Counted from the stretch's first letter, positions 8,848 to 18,349 are shown. The stretch: DNA of 64,000 nucleotides from CAZGDB01 sp964524705 (GCA_964524705.1 CAZGDB010000002.1:1-64000); one strand, 5' to 3'. Notes: generated from the letters alone by a model not told the origin. Made by a program: numbers and translations.

Positions 8848-10728
8848 ATGAAAAAGCTAGACAAATTACTTGTTTTGGCCTTATTAAATAGTAGCGGTGC
8901 GGCCTTTGCGGCAGTTCCCAGCTCAATTGATCCTGCGCGTTATGATTTTGAAATTCCAACGTTATTTCCAAAAGCATTACCCAGCACACCACAGCCTGCC
9001 CCTAAAGGCCCCACCCCTTATGCCGGACGTGAAAAAAAAACCCGTGTCAAACATGTAGCCCCTGAGATCTACTGTATTTTAGAGTCCGGTGAATTAGAGG
9101 CAGTAGCATCGCCTTATATTGGTAAAAAACTTTCTCTGGAGGCTTTTAAAGCATTGACGGGACAATTAGAACAAAATTCCTGTCATTTGCCTATTGAGAC
9201 TACAGAAAATGGGTTACCGCCCCAAAAACCAAAATCTGAAGCTTTTACCTTGCGCCACTTTGAAGCACAAAGTACTAGTGCCTGTATTATGGCTTATGAT
9301 AATGATATACAAAAATTTGCAACACCTTATATGGGCAAACTCGTCACTATGCGTGACATTCAGCGTCTAGCCCTAGAACTAGAAGCGTTTTATAAAGCAC
9401 GGGGTTTTCCACTTTCTGAAGTCATTCTAGCAAGCGATCAAGTACGCCCTAAAGCAGGCAGCGTCACCTTAGAAACCCGCTCAGGCCATGTCAACAAAAT
9501 TGTTGTGAAAGAAGGTCACCCTAAGCTCAAAGCCATGGTTGAAGATCAGTTCGCACCTTTAAAATGTTATAGCCCTCTGCAGCAACATCAATATGAACGC
9601 TATACCTGGTTAGCCCAAGATCTGCCCGGGATGCATCCTGAAAACAGTATTGAAGATAATACAGATAATCCGGGTCAATATACCTTCAGTAGTATTCCGC
9701 ATCATGAAGCGTATAACGTAGAAGGTAGTTTTAACAACAGCGGATCGCGTTACCAAGGTCCTAAACAAGCACAATTAAAGATTAGCTTTAATACCTTATT
9801 TGGTCGTGACCAACTCACCTTTAAAATGGCAACCACACAGCCCCGCACACGTGATTTACGGTTCTTCTCCGGTAGTTATTTTAATATTTTGCATAATGAA
9901 AGCTTAAAAATACAAGCAGATGCCAAATTTAACCAAATTCAACCTGAAGGGGCCCTGGGACCTTTAGCTATTGAAGGAAAAGCCTATCAAGCAGATGCAA
10001 GCTTAAGTTATTATTTCTGGCGCAGCAGTCGTTATACTTTAGGCGTCAAAGGTGGGGGTTACTGGGTAAATGATGTAGTGGAAACATCCGCATTTGCACA
10101 ACGTAACTATTATGATCGCATCCGTGCCCTTTATATTGAAGCACAAGAATTTTCCCATAAACCTAATGGAGATACTCATTTTCATGCCCATTTCAGAGGA
10201 ACTTTTGGCCAAAGCTGTTTAGACCCCTCTCGTCCTGCAGACCTTCAATCTCGTCCTAATGCAAAACCACGCTTTGCAAAACTGAGTTTTGAAGTAGATT
10301 ATTTAGAAACACTACCTGCAGATTTTAGCTTTAAAACCTATCTTACTGGTGCCTATGGTTTTTCACAGCTGTTAGTGTCTGAACAATTTGCTTTTGGCGG
10401 ACCTAAAGTTGGTCAAGCCTTTGATATGGCAGAAATAACCGGTGACCGTGGTGCTGCCGCACGCTTTGAATTACGATATGATCTTGCTCCTACTAAAGTA
10501 CAAAAAGTACAGCCATTTTTTGCTTACGATATTGGACGTGCTTTTAACATCGATCGCGTCAATTATCGTCCTAGTATTACCAGATCTTGCAAAACTGTCG
10601 GATTACGCTTACGGTACAATGAAAATTGGGATGGTCAAATCAGTTTTGCCTCCCCTGGGATTGGAAAAATTGACTCGACAGATTCAAGATCTAATCGTCT
10701 GTTATTTGCAATCTATGGGCGCTTCTAG
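8848..10728 (+). CDS. TpsB-type two-partner secretion transporter (ShlB/FhaC/HecB family)
   Basis: Outer-membrane transporter that exports one TpsA exoprotein. The start at 8848 is set by AAGGA at 8836-8840 and by the signal peptide MKKLDKLLVLALL, ending at AFA. The order is signal peptide, a linker rich in proline and lysine, POTRA-like region (about residues 75-250, four cysteines), then a beta-barrel to the C-terminal phenylalanine. The barrel loop normally reading VRGY or GRGYD reads FGGPKVGQAFDMAEITGD, so the conserved arginine is glutamine. No TpsA gene is adjacent; the only candidate cargo is at 58.4-63.2 kb. Confidence 0.82.
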   Translation: MKKLDKLLVLALLNSSGAAFAAVPSSIDPARYDFEIPTLFPKALPSTPQPAPKGPTPYAGREKKTRVKHVAPEIYCILESGELEAVASPYIGKKLSLEAFKALTGQLEQNSCHLPIETTENGLPPQKPKSEAFTLRHFEAQSTSACIMAYDNDIQKFATPYMGKLVTMRDIQRLALELEAFYKARGFPLSEVILASDQVRPKAGSVTLETRSGHVNKIVVKEGHPKLKAMVEDQFAPLKCYSPLQQHQYERYTWLAQDLPGMHPENSIEDNTDNPGQYTFSSIPHHEAYNVEGSFNNSGSRYQGPKQAQLKISFNTLFGRDQLTFKMATTQPRTRDLRFFSGSYFNILHNESLKIQADAKFNQIQPEGALGPLAIEGKAYQADASLSYYFWRSSRYTLGVKGGGYWVNDVVETSAFAQRNYYDRIRALYIEAQEFSHKPNGDTHFHAHFRGTFGQSCLDPSRPADLQSRPNAKPRFAKLSFEVDYLETLPADFSFKTYLTGAYGFSQLLVSEQFAFGGPKVGQAFDMAEITGDRGAAARFELRYDLAPTKVQKVQPFFAYDIGRAFNIDRVNYRPSITRSCKTVGLRLRYNENWDGQISFASPGIGKIDSTDSRSNRLLFAIYGRF

Positions 10729-11057
10729 TCGTCTAGTACTATTTTGCAATACTACGATTTGATAAGACTTTGAAATGATCGACATCACATCTTTGTATCT
10801 CTCCTTTTTGCTGAAAGCCAAGTATTTCATAAAAACCACTTGGCTTCCCGCTTCAGGTTACCAGTAAATAGGTTGGTACGCTCCCCTGAGACAATCAAGC
10901 CAGGCATTTCATTTCTCCTCTCATTCTATAACATGCTCAACAATCTCTTCTCTGGCTCTACAAGATTTTTTGCGTGCAACAACACCTACTGTAATCACAC
11001 AGCTGCACTAAAATAGACTAAATTAAGAATAGGTGCGCATTATATCGTAAGGTGAGC
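10729..11057. other. Non-coding gap with one hairpin
   Basis: About 330 bases between the TpsB and phosphatase-like genes with no credible gene. A 9-base inverted repeat (AAGCCAAGT at 10815-10823, complement at 10838-10846) can form a hairpin. No T-run follows on either strand, so a classical terminator is not supported. The last 20 bases hold the Shine-Dalgarno of the next gene. No tRNA or other known RNA fold was recognised. Confidence 0.5.
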
Positions 11058-12302
11058 ATGCCAATACTTGTGACAACCACTAATATTACAGAATATCCAC
11101 TTACACCACGCACCTATCCACCAGGCGCAATGGTAAGTATCGGAGATTTACACGCAAATATTCTAAAGGCTCTACATTTTTTACTTCAAGAAGGCGTTAT
11201 CACATTACCGCAAGAAGATTTTGAACAGTTTGTAGCCTGTCATAAAAAATTTAGTATTGAACATGAACCTGAACTAACAGAAGAAGAACGTTATCAAACC
11301 ATAATGCACATGTCTTCCATCCTCAAAAAAATTAAAAAAGGGACTGAAGACACTACCGTTAGATTCCTAGGAGACACACTTGCAGACAGAGGTGAAAATG
11401 ATTATCTCATGTTTCAACTATACAAAATGCTGAATACCTTAAATATTAACTTTGAAGTTTTATATTCAAATCATGATGCTAAATTTATAGACATTTTTTA
11501 TACTCTAATGACATCTGAACATGAAATACCAGAATATATATCTGCTAAAAAATTATTTGACCCGACATGTCCGGCAGCACAATATCGTTCCAGCAGCAAT
11601 TTTTTTAATCTTGCTGCTTACGCACAAGTACATCACCAGCAAGATATACTCTCAGAAGCACAAGATGTTTTAAATGATATTTATATGCCCCACCTAAACA
11701 TCATCAGCTGTGAAGTTTCTGAAAATTCTCCATTCACTGAGATTGCGACCCATGCGCCCAGTCAATTTGAGTCTGTTGAATTTCTAGCATTAATTTTACG
11801 TGAGCACTCTAACAGAGAAGAAGTAGAGTACGATGACACTACCTCTCAAGCCTTGCGCGAGAGTTGCGAGCTGATTAATAGTGCAATGCGCGACTTATTA
11901 AACAAATATCTCCTCACTACTGAACCTATTGACCCTGATTGGATTTATATTAATGGAGCAGATCACAGTCTGTATGATTTTGTTTGGGCACGTTATACAG
12001 CACAGCATTTACAACAACCCAGTCCTCAACTGTACCCCGAAAAACCTCTGTTCTTTTTACATGGACATGATCCGTACAGCTATTACATAAACAGCGCTAG
12101 TTTAGATGGCGTACTCGGCAAGGTCAATGCAGCGCAGTTTGACAGTGGTGAGTATCGTATACATCACTCACACGCCCCTATTACGCCTAGTTTACGTCCT
12201 CCCGGCTCTCCTGTGTTAAGTAGCACTGCTGTCAAACGTCAAAAACCTGATAGATCAGGAGCTGACTTTTCACCTCAGAAATCCCAAAAACCAGACGCTT
12301 AA
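11058..12302 (+). CDS. Calcineurin-like (PPP-type) phosphoesterase domain protein, candidate effector
   Basis: A 414-aa protein with the metallophosphatase motif set: GDLHAN (D30, H32), GDTLADRG (D106, D110, R111), SNHD (N138, H139, D140) and a late HGHD near residue 335. These correspond to GDxHG, GDxVDRG and GNHE of PPP-family phosphatases. The start at ATG 11058 is preferred over GTG 11052 because TAAGGTGA lies just upstream. The C-terminal 40 residues are polar, basic and proline-rich, unlike the domain itself. No signal peptide. Proteins of this type occur among Dot/Icm effectors of Legionella, so a host-directed role is possible but inferred. Confidence 0.75.
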   Translation: MPILVTTTNITEYPLTPRTYPPGAMVSIGDLHANILKALHFLLQEGVITLPQEDFEQFVACHKKFSIEHEPELTEEERYQTIMHMSSILKKIKKGTEDTTVRFLGDTLADRGENDYLMFQLYKMLNTLNINFEVLYSNHDAKFIDIFYTLMTSEHEIPEYISAKKLFDPTCPAAQYRSSSNFFNLAAYAQVHHQQDILSEAQDVLNDIYMPHLNIISCEVSENSPFTEIATHAPSQFESVEFLALILREHSNREEVEYDDTTSQALRESCELINSAMRDLLNKYLLTTEPIDPDWIYINGADHSLYDFVWARYTAQHLQQPSPQLYPEKPLFFLHGHDPYSYYINSASLDGVLGKVNAAQFDSGEYRIHHSHAPITPSLRPPGSPVLSSTAVKRQKPDRSGADFSPQKSQKPDA

Positions 12303-12363
12303 CACTAGGCAAAAAACCGCACCATACGCTACAATATGCCTTGATTTAAAAGGAGTCTGGCGT

Positions 12364-13215
12364 ATGTCCCCTATTATTAATATTTCTGCTTATAAATTTA
12401 TAAAGTTGTCGAACTTAGAAATACATCGCATACATCTTAAAGCGCGCGCTACAGAATTAGGCTTACGAGGGAGTATCTTACTCAGTACTGAGGGTATTAA
12501 TCTGTTTTTAGCAGGACCGCAACCTAGTATTGTAGAAATGCAGCAGGAACTAACTGCTACTTTTAAGATCACCCGTTACAAAGAAAGCATCTCTGAGAAA
12601 ATCCCTTTTAAGCGTTTACTGGTAAAAATCAAAAAAGAAATCATCGCAATGGATAAGATTATTGATGCTGATCTGCCACCTGCCCCCTATATTGCACCTG
12701 CTACTTTAAAACAGTGGTTAGATGAGGGGCGTGAGGTTGTATTATTAGATACACGTAATGATTATGAAGTACGTTTAGGAAAATTTAATAATGCGATTGA
12801 ACTGAATTTACAACATTTTAGGAATTTCCCTAAAGCGGTAGAAGAACAATTAGCCCCTAACTATAAAAAAGCAACTGTTGTGACTTATTGTACTGGTGGG
12901 ATTCGCTGTGAAAAGGCTGCCCTTGCCATGCAAGAAGCGGGGTTTGAAGATGTGTATCAATTAGAAGATGGGATTTTGGGGTACTTTGAAGCCTGTGGGG
13001 ATGCCCATTATACCGGCGAATGTTTTGTGTTTGATCAACGGGTATCGGTAGACCCTGCTTTACAAGAAAGTGCCACAGCGCAATGTTTTGCATGCCGTAT
13101 GCCAGTGACCCCGTTAGAACAACAAAGCCCTTGGTATCAAATTGGCGTTAGCTGTCCAACTTGTAAAAAGGCACGTAGAACTGTTAACACGGACCCCAGC
13201 TTAGCGGTATACTAA
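12364..13215 (+). CDS. trhO: tRNA uridine(34) hydroxylase, rhodanese type (TrhO/YceA)
   Basis: Oxygen-dependent enzyme that hydroxylates U34 of certain tRNAs, the first step toward the 5-oxyacetyl wobble modification. Residues 1-95 form the TrhO N-terminal domain. Residues 110-215 form a rhodanese domain with the catalytic loop YCTGGIRCE (C176; second cysteine C182). A cysteine-rich C-terminal piece (CFAC, CPTCK) resembles a metal-binding knuckle. The family motif LRGSILLSTEGIN is present. A Shine-Dalgarno AAAAGGAG precedes the ATG. The ppa gene follows 32 bases downstream, so the two may be co-transcribed. Confidence 0.93.
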   Translation: MSPIINISAYKFIKLSNLEIHRIHLKARATELGLRGSILLSTEGINLFLAGPQPSIVEMQQELTATFKITRYKESISEKIPFKRLLVKIKKEIIAMDKIIDADLPPAPYIAPATLKQWLDEGREVVLLDTRNDYEVRLGKFNNAIELNLQHFRNFPKAVEEQLAPNYKKATVVTYCTGGIRCEKAALAMQEAGFEDVYQLEDGILGYFEACGDAHYTGECFVFDQRVSVDPALQESATAQCFACRMPVTPLEQQSPWYQIGVSCPTCKKARRTVNTDPSLAVY

Positions 13216-13247
13216 GGGTCTAAAATATCCACTTTGGAGTAAATTGT

Positions 13248-13796
13248 ATGGGTTTAAAGCGTGTAACTTGTGGTACTGATATGCCACACGATGTAAATGT
13301 GGTGATTGAGATACCAGCACATAGCAAGCCAATTAAATATGAAGTTGATAAAGCTTCTGGTGCCTTATTTGTAGACCGTTTTATGGCTACTTCTATGCGT
13401 TATCCGTGTGATTATGGTTATATTCCACAGACCTTATCAGAAGACGGGGATCCTGTTGATGTGTTAGTTATCTGTCCAGTTCCATTAACTACAGGGTCTG
13501 TGATCCGGGTACGTCCTATTGGGATGTTGAAAATGGAAGATGAATCTGGGATTGATGCTAAGATCATTGCTGTGCCTATTACCAAGCTCACGCCTTTATA
13601 CCGCACTATCCAAGAAGTTGAAGATCTGCCTAGCCAATTGTTAGACCAAATTGCCCATTTCTTCCAACACTATAAAGATTTGGAAAATGGTAAATGGGTC
13701 AAGATTGAAGGTTGGGTCGGTAGTGAACTGGCCAAACAAGAAATTCTACTTTCTGCACAACGTTATAACGCAAGCGAAGAAGAAATCGCATTTTAG
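13248..13796 (+). CDS. ppa: Inorganic pyrophosphatase
   Basis: Cytoplasmic family I pyrophosphatase that hydrolyses pyrophosphate to two phosphates and so pulls biosynthetic reactions forward. The 182-aa length fits, and the signature DGDPVDVLV carries the metal-binding aspartates. Other hallmarks are IKYEVDK, DRF, YPCDYGYIP and the late KDLENGKWVK. Converges with alr, leaving only six bases between the two stops, with no terminator hairpin seen. Confidence 0.97.
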   Translation: MGLKRVTCGTDMPHDVNVVIEIPAHSKPIKYEVDKASGALFVDRFMATSMRYPCDYGYIPQTLSEDGDPVDVLVICPVPLTTGSVIRVRPIGMLKMEDESGIDAKIIAVPITKLTPLYRTIQEVEDLPSQLLDQIAHFFQHYKDLENGKWVKIEGWVGSELAKQEILLSAQRYNASEEEIAF

Positions 13797-13802
13797 CCTC
13801 TT

Positions 13803-14930
13803 TTAGCATACTGTCACGGGCACACGCTGTGCCCTGTGGCAACACAGCTCGTAGGGGATGGTTCCGGCAGCCAAGGCAATCTCCTCTACTGGCAATCCTG
13901 GCCCCCATAATGTCACTGTCTCACCTATTTCTACTGCCAAAGTGTCTGGTAATAAAACTGCCATCATATCCATGCTAACACGGCCCACTAGTGGCACCCG
14001 TTCCCCTGCAATCAGTACTGGCGTACCTGAGGGTACAGTTCTAGGATAACCATCAGCATAGCCTGCTGCAACGATACCAATACGAGTCTTTTTACCTATG
14101 GGTGCTTTCCAAGTGGCACCATACCCAACGGTACTACCGGGTGGAATTTCTTTAATGGCGATTAACTCAGATTCAAAAACCATGACTGGTTTTAAACCTA
14201 GGTCTGTGCCTGATTTATCTGCAAAAGGAGAAATACCGTACAGCAGAATTCCGGGTCGCACAAAATCATAATGTGCTGCTGGAAAGCGTAATAATGCCGC
14301 TGAATTAGCTAAGCTTTTAGGCAGTGTTAGGCCTTTGGTACACTGTTCAAAAACGGCGCATTGGGTCAAGGTGTCTGTAGCATTTAGATCGTCGGCACAG
14401 GGTAGATGCCCCCAGATCCCTAATACAGTTAACCACTGCGCTTTTTGTATACGTGGTAATAGCTTTAAAAAACTTTCCGGATTAAAGCCTAGGCGTCCCA
14501 TGCCAACATCGATTTTAAACCATACTGAAATCGGCATTTGCAGTTCTAAAGCTTCTAGTGCTGCTAATTGAGACTCGTGATGTATGACAATAGAAAAACC
14601 GTGCGCAATAATTGCAGGCACTTCGGAAATTTTAAAAAAACCTTCGTTCAAGACAATCGGCGTGTGACACCCGGCAATTTTAAGTTGAAGCGCCTCATCA
14701 AAACTCGCTACCCCTAAGTAGTCTACATGGGGAGCTAGCGTTTCTGCCACCGCAAGTGCACCATGCCCATAGGCATCTGCTTTCACCATCGCGATGATAC
14801 CGGAATTTTTCACATATTGACGTAATACGTTTACATTATGAAGTAAATTATCACCCAAAATACGCACTCGCAAAGGGCGTGCATTTTGGTTATGCCGCAA
14901 CAAAGGAGTGCTCGCTAATAAAGTTTTCAA
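13803..14930 (-). CDS. alr: Alanine racemase
   Basis: PLP enzyme making D-alanine for peptidoglycan. The PLP lysine lies in MVKADAYGHG (K50 from the longest start) and the catalytic tyrosine in the VGYGATW region. The longest frame begins with TTG at 14930, inside the dnaB coding region (41-base overlap), with no Shine-Dalgarno. Family alignment (E. coli PLP lysine near residue 34) suggests initiation nearer TTG 14873 or GTG 14867, just after the dnaB stop, perhaps by translational coupling. The order dnaB-alr is the common gammaproteobacterial arrangement. Confidence 0.93.
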   Translation of the reverse strand: MKTLLASTPLLRHNQNARPLRVRILGDNLLHNVNVLRQYVKNSGIIAMVKADAYGHGALAVAETLAPHVDYLGVASFDEALQLKIAGCHTPIVLNEGFFKISEVPAIIAHGFSIVIHHESQLAALEALELQMPISVWFKIDVGMGRLGFNPESFLKLLPRIQKAQWLTVLGIWGHLPCADDLNATDTLTQCAVFEQCTKGLTLPKSLANSAALLRFPAAHYDFVRPGILLYGISPFADKSGTDLGLKPVMVFESELIAIKEIPPGSTVGYGATWKAPIGKKTRIGIVAAGYADGYPRTVPSGTPVLIAGERVPLVGRVSMDMMAVLLPDTLAVEIGETVTLWGPGLPVEEIALAAGTIPYELCCHRAQRVPVTVC

Positions 14931-16254
14931 AGCGCGTATAAGAACCTAGGAAAGTCAGCTTCACCGTTCCAATAGGGCCATTACGCTGTTTTGCGATAAT
15001 GATTTCAGCGGTACCTTTATCAGGGCTATCCTCATGATAGACTTCATCTCTATAAATAAAGGTGATCAAATCCGCATCCTGCTCAATAGCGCCAGATTCA
15101 CGTAAATCTGACATTACGGGGCGCTTATTGGGGCGCTGTTCTAGGCTACGGTTTAACTGAGATAGCGCAATAATTGGAACATTTAATTCTTTTGCTAAAG
15201 CTTTTAATGAGCGTGAAATTTCTGAAATTTCTGCAGTACGGTTTTCCGTAGCACTTTGTACCCGCATTAACTGTAAGTAGTCCACCACGATCAACCCTAA
15301 TGGGACTCCCTCTCGTGCAACACGTCTAGCACGTGCGCGCAATTCTATCGGGCTCAATGCTGGTGTTTCATCAATATAGAGATGCGCCTTTTTGAGCCAA
15401 CCTACTGCATTAGCAACGCGCATCCAATCTTCATCATTGAGTTTACCATTACGTAAACGGGTTTGATCAATACGCCCCAATGACGCAATCATACGTGTGG
15501 CGAGTGCTTCACCAGACATTTCCATACTAAAAACTAATACACTCTTTCCACTACGAATCGCAGCATGTTCTGCAATATTCATTGCAAAAGAGGTTTTACC
15601 CATAGAAGGACGACCTGCAACGATCACGAGATCACTAGGTTGTAAGCCTGCAGTGAGACGATCGATTTCAGTAAAACCACTAGAAATACCCGTTAAAGGA
15701 TTGCCATCTTGCATACGGGTTTCAATCAGATCTAATGCACGTCCCACAACATGACGAATAGCCTGTGGTCCTTGACCACGGGTAGTATGTTCTGCAATCG
15801 CTAAAACTTTACGTTCCATTTCATCTAGCAATTCAGCAGCACTACGACCTCCTGCGCCAAAAGCACCTTCAGACATCTGGGCAGATAAAGTAATCAGTGT
15901 GCGTAAAATAGAGCGCTCTTTAACGAGTTCTGCATAAGCAACAATATTTGCGGCAGTCGGGGTGTGTTGTGCAAGCTGTGAAAGCAACTCTAAGCGAATA
16001 TCTTCGCCATATCCCCATTTCTGTAATACAGAAAAAACTGTTAAATAGTCGATAGGTTGTTCATCTGAAGTCAGCTGAACGATAGCTTTAAAAATAAGTT
16101 GGTGTGCTTTTAAGTAAAAATCAGAGTCCTGAAGCTTGTCGGCAATACGCTCCCAAGCTGCAGGATCTATGAATAACCCTCCCAAGACCGCCTGCTCTGC
16201 TTCCAGAGAGTGGGGAGGGGTTTTAGCAGATTCAGGGGCAGCGTGCACACCCAT
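14890..16254 (-). CDS. dnaB: Replicative DNA helicase DnaB
   Basis: Hexameric 5'-3' helicase of the replication fork. The 454 residues hold the N-terminal helical domain (LEAEQAVLGG at about 18-27), a linker helix, and a RecA-type motor with Walker A GRPSMGKT (214-221), Walker B LIVVDYLQLM and SQLNRSLEQR. No intein is present. The ATG at 16254 directly abuts GGAG; a GTG two codons later (16248) has better spacing and may be the real start. Lies eight bases after rplI in the S6 operon. Confidence 0.97.
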   Translation of the reverse strand: MGVHAAPESAKTPPHSLEAEQAVLGGLFIDPAAWERIADKLQDSDFYLKAHQLIFKAIVQLTSDEQPIDYLTVFSVLQKWGYGEDIRLELLSQLAQHTPTAANIVAYAELVKERSILRTLITLSAQMSEGAFGAGGRSAAELLDEMERKVLAIAEHTTRGQGPQAIRHVVGRALDLIETRMQDGNPLTGISSGFTEIDRLTAGLQPSDLVIVAGRPSMGKTSFAMNIAEHAAIRSGKSVLVFSMEMSGEALATRMIASLGRIDQTRLRNGKLNDEDWMRVANAVGWLKKAHLYIDETPALSPIELRARARRVAREGVPLGLIVVDYLQLMRVQSATENRTAEISEISRSLKALAKELNVPIIALSQLNRSLEQRPNKRPVMSDLRESGAIEQDADLITFIYRDEVYHEDSPDKGTAEIIIAKQRNGPIGTVKLTFLGSYTRFENFISEHSFVAA

Positions 16255-16262
16255 CTCCTACT

Positions 16263-16718
16263 TTAGTTTTGTGGTGAAACTCGTACTGTGATTGTAGCAC
16301 AAATTTCAGGGTGTAACTGCAATTCAACCGCAAATTCCCCAGTCTCACGAATAGGGCCATTGGTTAAACGCACCATCTGACGCTTGAAAGAAAAACCTTG
16401 TTCTTCTAAAAGTTTCAAGATTTCAGTTACGCCCACAGAACCGTAAAGCTTGCCTTCTTCGGTGCAACGGGTAACTAACTGTAAAGTTACAGGCGCAACG
16501 CGTGCTAACAAAGCTTCCGCTTCTGCATGACGTTGTACTTCCTGAGCTTCTAATTTCTGTTTGTCCTGTTCAAATCTTTCAAGATTTTCGGCAGTTGCAA
16601 ACACAGCCAGACCTTCTGGAATTAAATAATTGCGGGCAAAACCAGCGCTTACTTTTACAGGGACTCCCAAAGGAAGTCTTTTGATTTTTTGGATCGGAAT
16701 GATTGTCATCATGCCCAT
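16263..16718 (-). CDS. rplI: 50S ribosomal protein bL9
   Basis: Large-subunit protein with an N-terminal domain that binds 23S rRNA and a C-terminal domain joined by a long helix. The frame runs further upstream, but the ATG at 16718, eight bases after GAGG, gives 151 residues and a start close to the family (MGMMTIIPIQKI). The signature GFARNYLIPEGLA is intact. The start lies inside the 3' end of the DUF2232 gene (10-base overlap), consistent with coupled translation. Sequence before the signature (KRLPLGVPVKV) is somewhat divergent from the usual NLGKLGDVVKV. Confidence 0.95.
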   Translation of the reverse strand: MGMMTIIPIQKIKRLPLGVPVKVSAGFARNYLIPEGLAVFATAENLERFEQDKQKLEAQEVQRHAEAEALLARVAPVTLQLVTRCTEEGKLYGSVGVTEILKLLEEQGFSFKRQMVRLTNGPIRETGEFAVELQLHPEICATITVRVSPQN

Positions 16719-17677
16719 AATGCGTTCCTCTTCATTCTTAAACTGCAAAACGTTTGTATCCACTGACCCGGCTGCCGAAGCTCAAACTGAGTATTAGAAC
16801 GAACATTATAAAATGCATCTAATAGCCCAATAAAACTCGCCACCCATAACCCGAGGCCATGCGGTAGTAACAATAACAAATACAAAGTCCCTAAGCCATA
16901 AATACTTAAAGCACCTTGCTGTGTTGCATAATGCGCCGCTATCAATCCAAACAAAGACAGCACCACAACCGGCAACACAAAAAACGACTGCATCACCCCG
17001 ACAGGATGATAGTAAAACTGTAGTACCGCTAAACCTGCCAACAGTACCGCAAATCCCCCATGCAATCTCAAATGGTGGAAAATCTCTTTAAACCCGCCCT
17101 TTTGTACACGCAAGGAAGAAAATCCATACGCTAACAATAAAGCAAAGACTCCCCGTAACCAAAACAACGACAAGACCCCATAGTTATATAAACGTATGAT
17201 TTCCTGTACCAAAGGCTCACGCAACAACTCTTCCCGAGCTGCCACACCGATTGCCTTACTCTGCAATGCCTGGTTTATCCAAAACTCTATGCTCAGATAA
17301 CCAGCAAAAGCTAAGGCTAATCCCAAGCCCGCATAAACTAAAATTCCTGACTCTAAACCTGCTTTCAAAGAGCCAAACCGGCGGACCATCCCTGCCATCA
17401 CTGCCATTGCCAGCGTATAGCTAAACAATAACAATAAGTGTCCTGCCGCAGCTGTGCCCCCTAACCACCAAAATGCCCATAAACCGACGGCAATATGAGC
17501 ACAAAGAACAGCCATAATTGCCGTACTTAATGGGCAAACCAGAATCAGATGTGCCAACAATGTCATATACAGCAATACGGTCAACGGATACCCCATGGAC
17601 TGCGTAATGGCTAAAACACTCATTACGACAATAAATCCAATAGGATGATGAAAATCTTTCATCTTTAGCTTGCCCAA
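16709..17677 (-). CDS. DUF2232-type polytopic membrane protein
   Basis: A hydrophobic 322-aa protein with about eight membrane helices and no recognisable catalytic motif. Proteins of the DUF2232/YybS kind are often encoded between rpsR and rplI; the role is not established. The start is TTG at 17677, chosen because GGGAGG lies six bases upstream. The alternative ATG at 17662 lacks a ribosome site. It overlaps rplI by 10 bases and follows rpsR within 50 bases, so it belongs to the S6 operon. Confidence 0.75.
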   Translation of the reverse strand: MGKLKMKDFHHPIGFIVVMSVLAITQSMGYPLTVLLYMTLLAHLILVCPLSTAIMAVLCAHIAVGLWAFWWLGGTAAAGHLLLLFSYTLAMAVMAGMVRRFGSLKAGLESGILVYAGLGLALAFAGYLSIEFWINQALQSKAIGVAAREELLREPLVQEIIRLYNYGVLSLFWLRGVFALLLAYGFSSLRVQKGGFKEIFHHLRLHGGFAVLLAGLAVLQFYYHPVGVMQSFFVLPVVVLSLFGLIAAHYATQQGALSIYGLGTLYLLLLLPHGLGLWVASFIGLLDAFYNVRSNTQFELRQPGQWIQTFCSLRMKRNALWA

Positions 17678-17724
17678 AACACACCTCCCTGTTGGTCGGG
17701 GCTAGCACCAAAAAAAACTAAAGT

Positions 17725-17961
17725 TTAGTGACGATCGCAATAAGGCAGTAATGCCAAAAAGCGCGCATACTTCACTTCTCGTTCTAAATGACGCTGAACA
17801 ACACTACGTAACCCCGTAATACGACTTGGAACAATTCTTCCTTCAGACACATACTTCTTTAAAAAACGATGATTCTTATAATCAATAGATTCTTCAGAAA
17901 TCTTCCCTGCGGTAAAAGGACATTGTCGCTTAGAACCGCCGTTATTGCTACGAACTGCCAT
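17725..17961 (-). CDS. rpsR: 30S ribosomal protein bS18
   Basis: Small-subunit protein that pairs with bS6 on the platform. The 78 residues match the family in length and in CPF, IDYKNHRFLKKY, SEGRIVPSRITG and the C-terminal ALLPYCDRH. Encoded 10 bases after rpsF, as in nearly all bacteria. Confidence 0.98.
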   Translation of the reverse strand: MAVRSNNGGSKRQCPFTAGKISEESIDYKNHRFLKKYVSEGRIVPSRITGLRSVVQRHLEREVKYARFLALLPYCDRH

Positions 17962-17971
17962 GATTGCTCCC

Positions 17972-18349
17972 TTATTCTGTTTCTTCTACTTCGAATTCAC
18001 GCCCTTCTTTAGGGGAACGCTCTTTCTCATCATCCGTCTTCAACATTGCAGACATTTCTGTGATTGCATGCTCTCTCACTAAAATAAGATTACGCAAAAT
18101 AGTATCGTTGTAACGAAACGCATTTTTTAATTCTTGCATGGTTTCAGATGGGCACTCAATATTCAATAAAATATAATGTGCTTTATGTAGTTTTTGAATT
18201 GGGTAAGACAACGCACGACGGCCCCAATCTTCTGAACGGTGAATTTTTCCAGCAGCTTTCTCAATCGTAGCCTTGTAGCGATCTAGCATAACTGGGATTT
18301 GCTCGCTTTGGTCTGGATGAATAAGTAATACAATCTCGTAATGACGCAT
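17972..18349 (-). CDS. rpsF: 30S ribosomal protein bS6
   Basis: First gene of the S6 operon. The ATG at 18349 (125 aa) is preferred over an upstream in-frame ATG because it begins MRHYEIVLLIHP, the family start, and has AAGGAG nine bases before it. The motif WGRRALSYPI is intact. The acidic C-terminal tail (EFEVEETE) is typical of the family. The Shine-Dalgarno is part of a leader hairpin (see separate entry). Confidence 0.98.
   Translation of the reverse strand: MRHYEIVLLIHPDQSEQIPVMLDRYKATIEKAAGKIHRSEDWGRRALSYPIQKLHKAHYILLNIECPSETMQELKNAFRYNDTILRNLILVREHAITEMSAMLKTDDEKERSPKEGREFEVEETE

Noticed and set aside
10442..10762. 106-codon open frame over the TpsB 3' end
   Set aside because: It runs in another frame of the same strand over TpsB barrel sequence and has no ribosome site or family.
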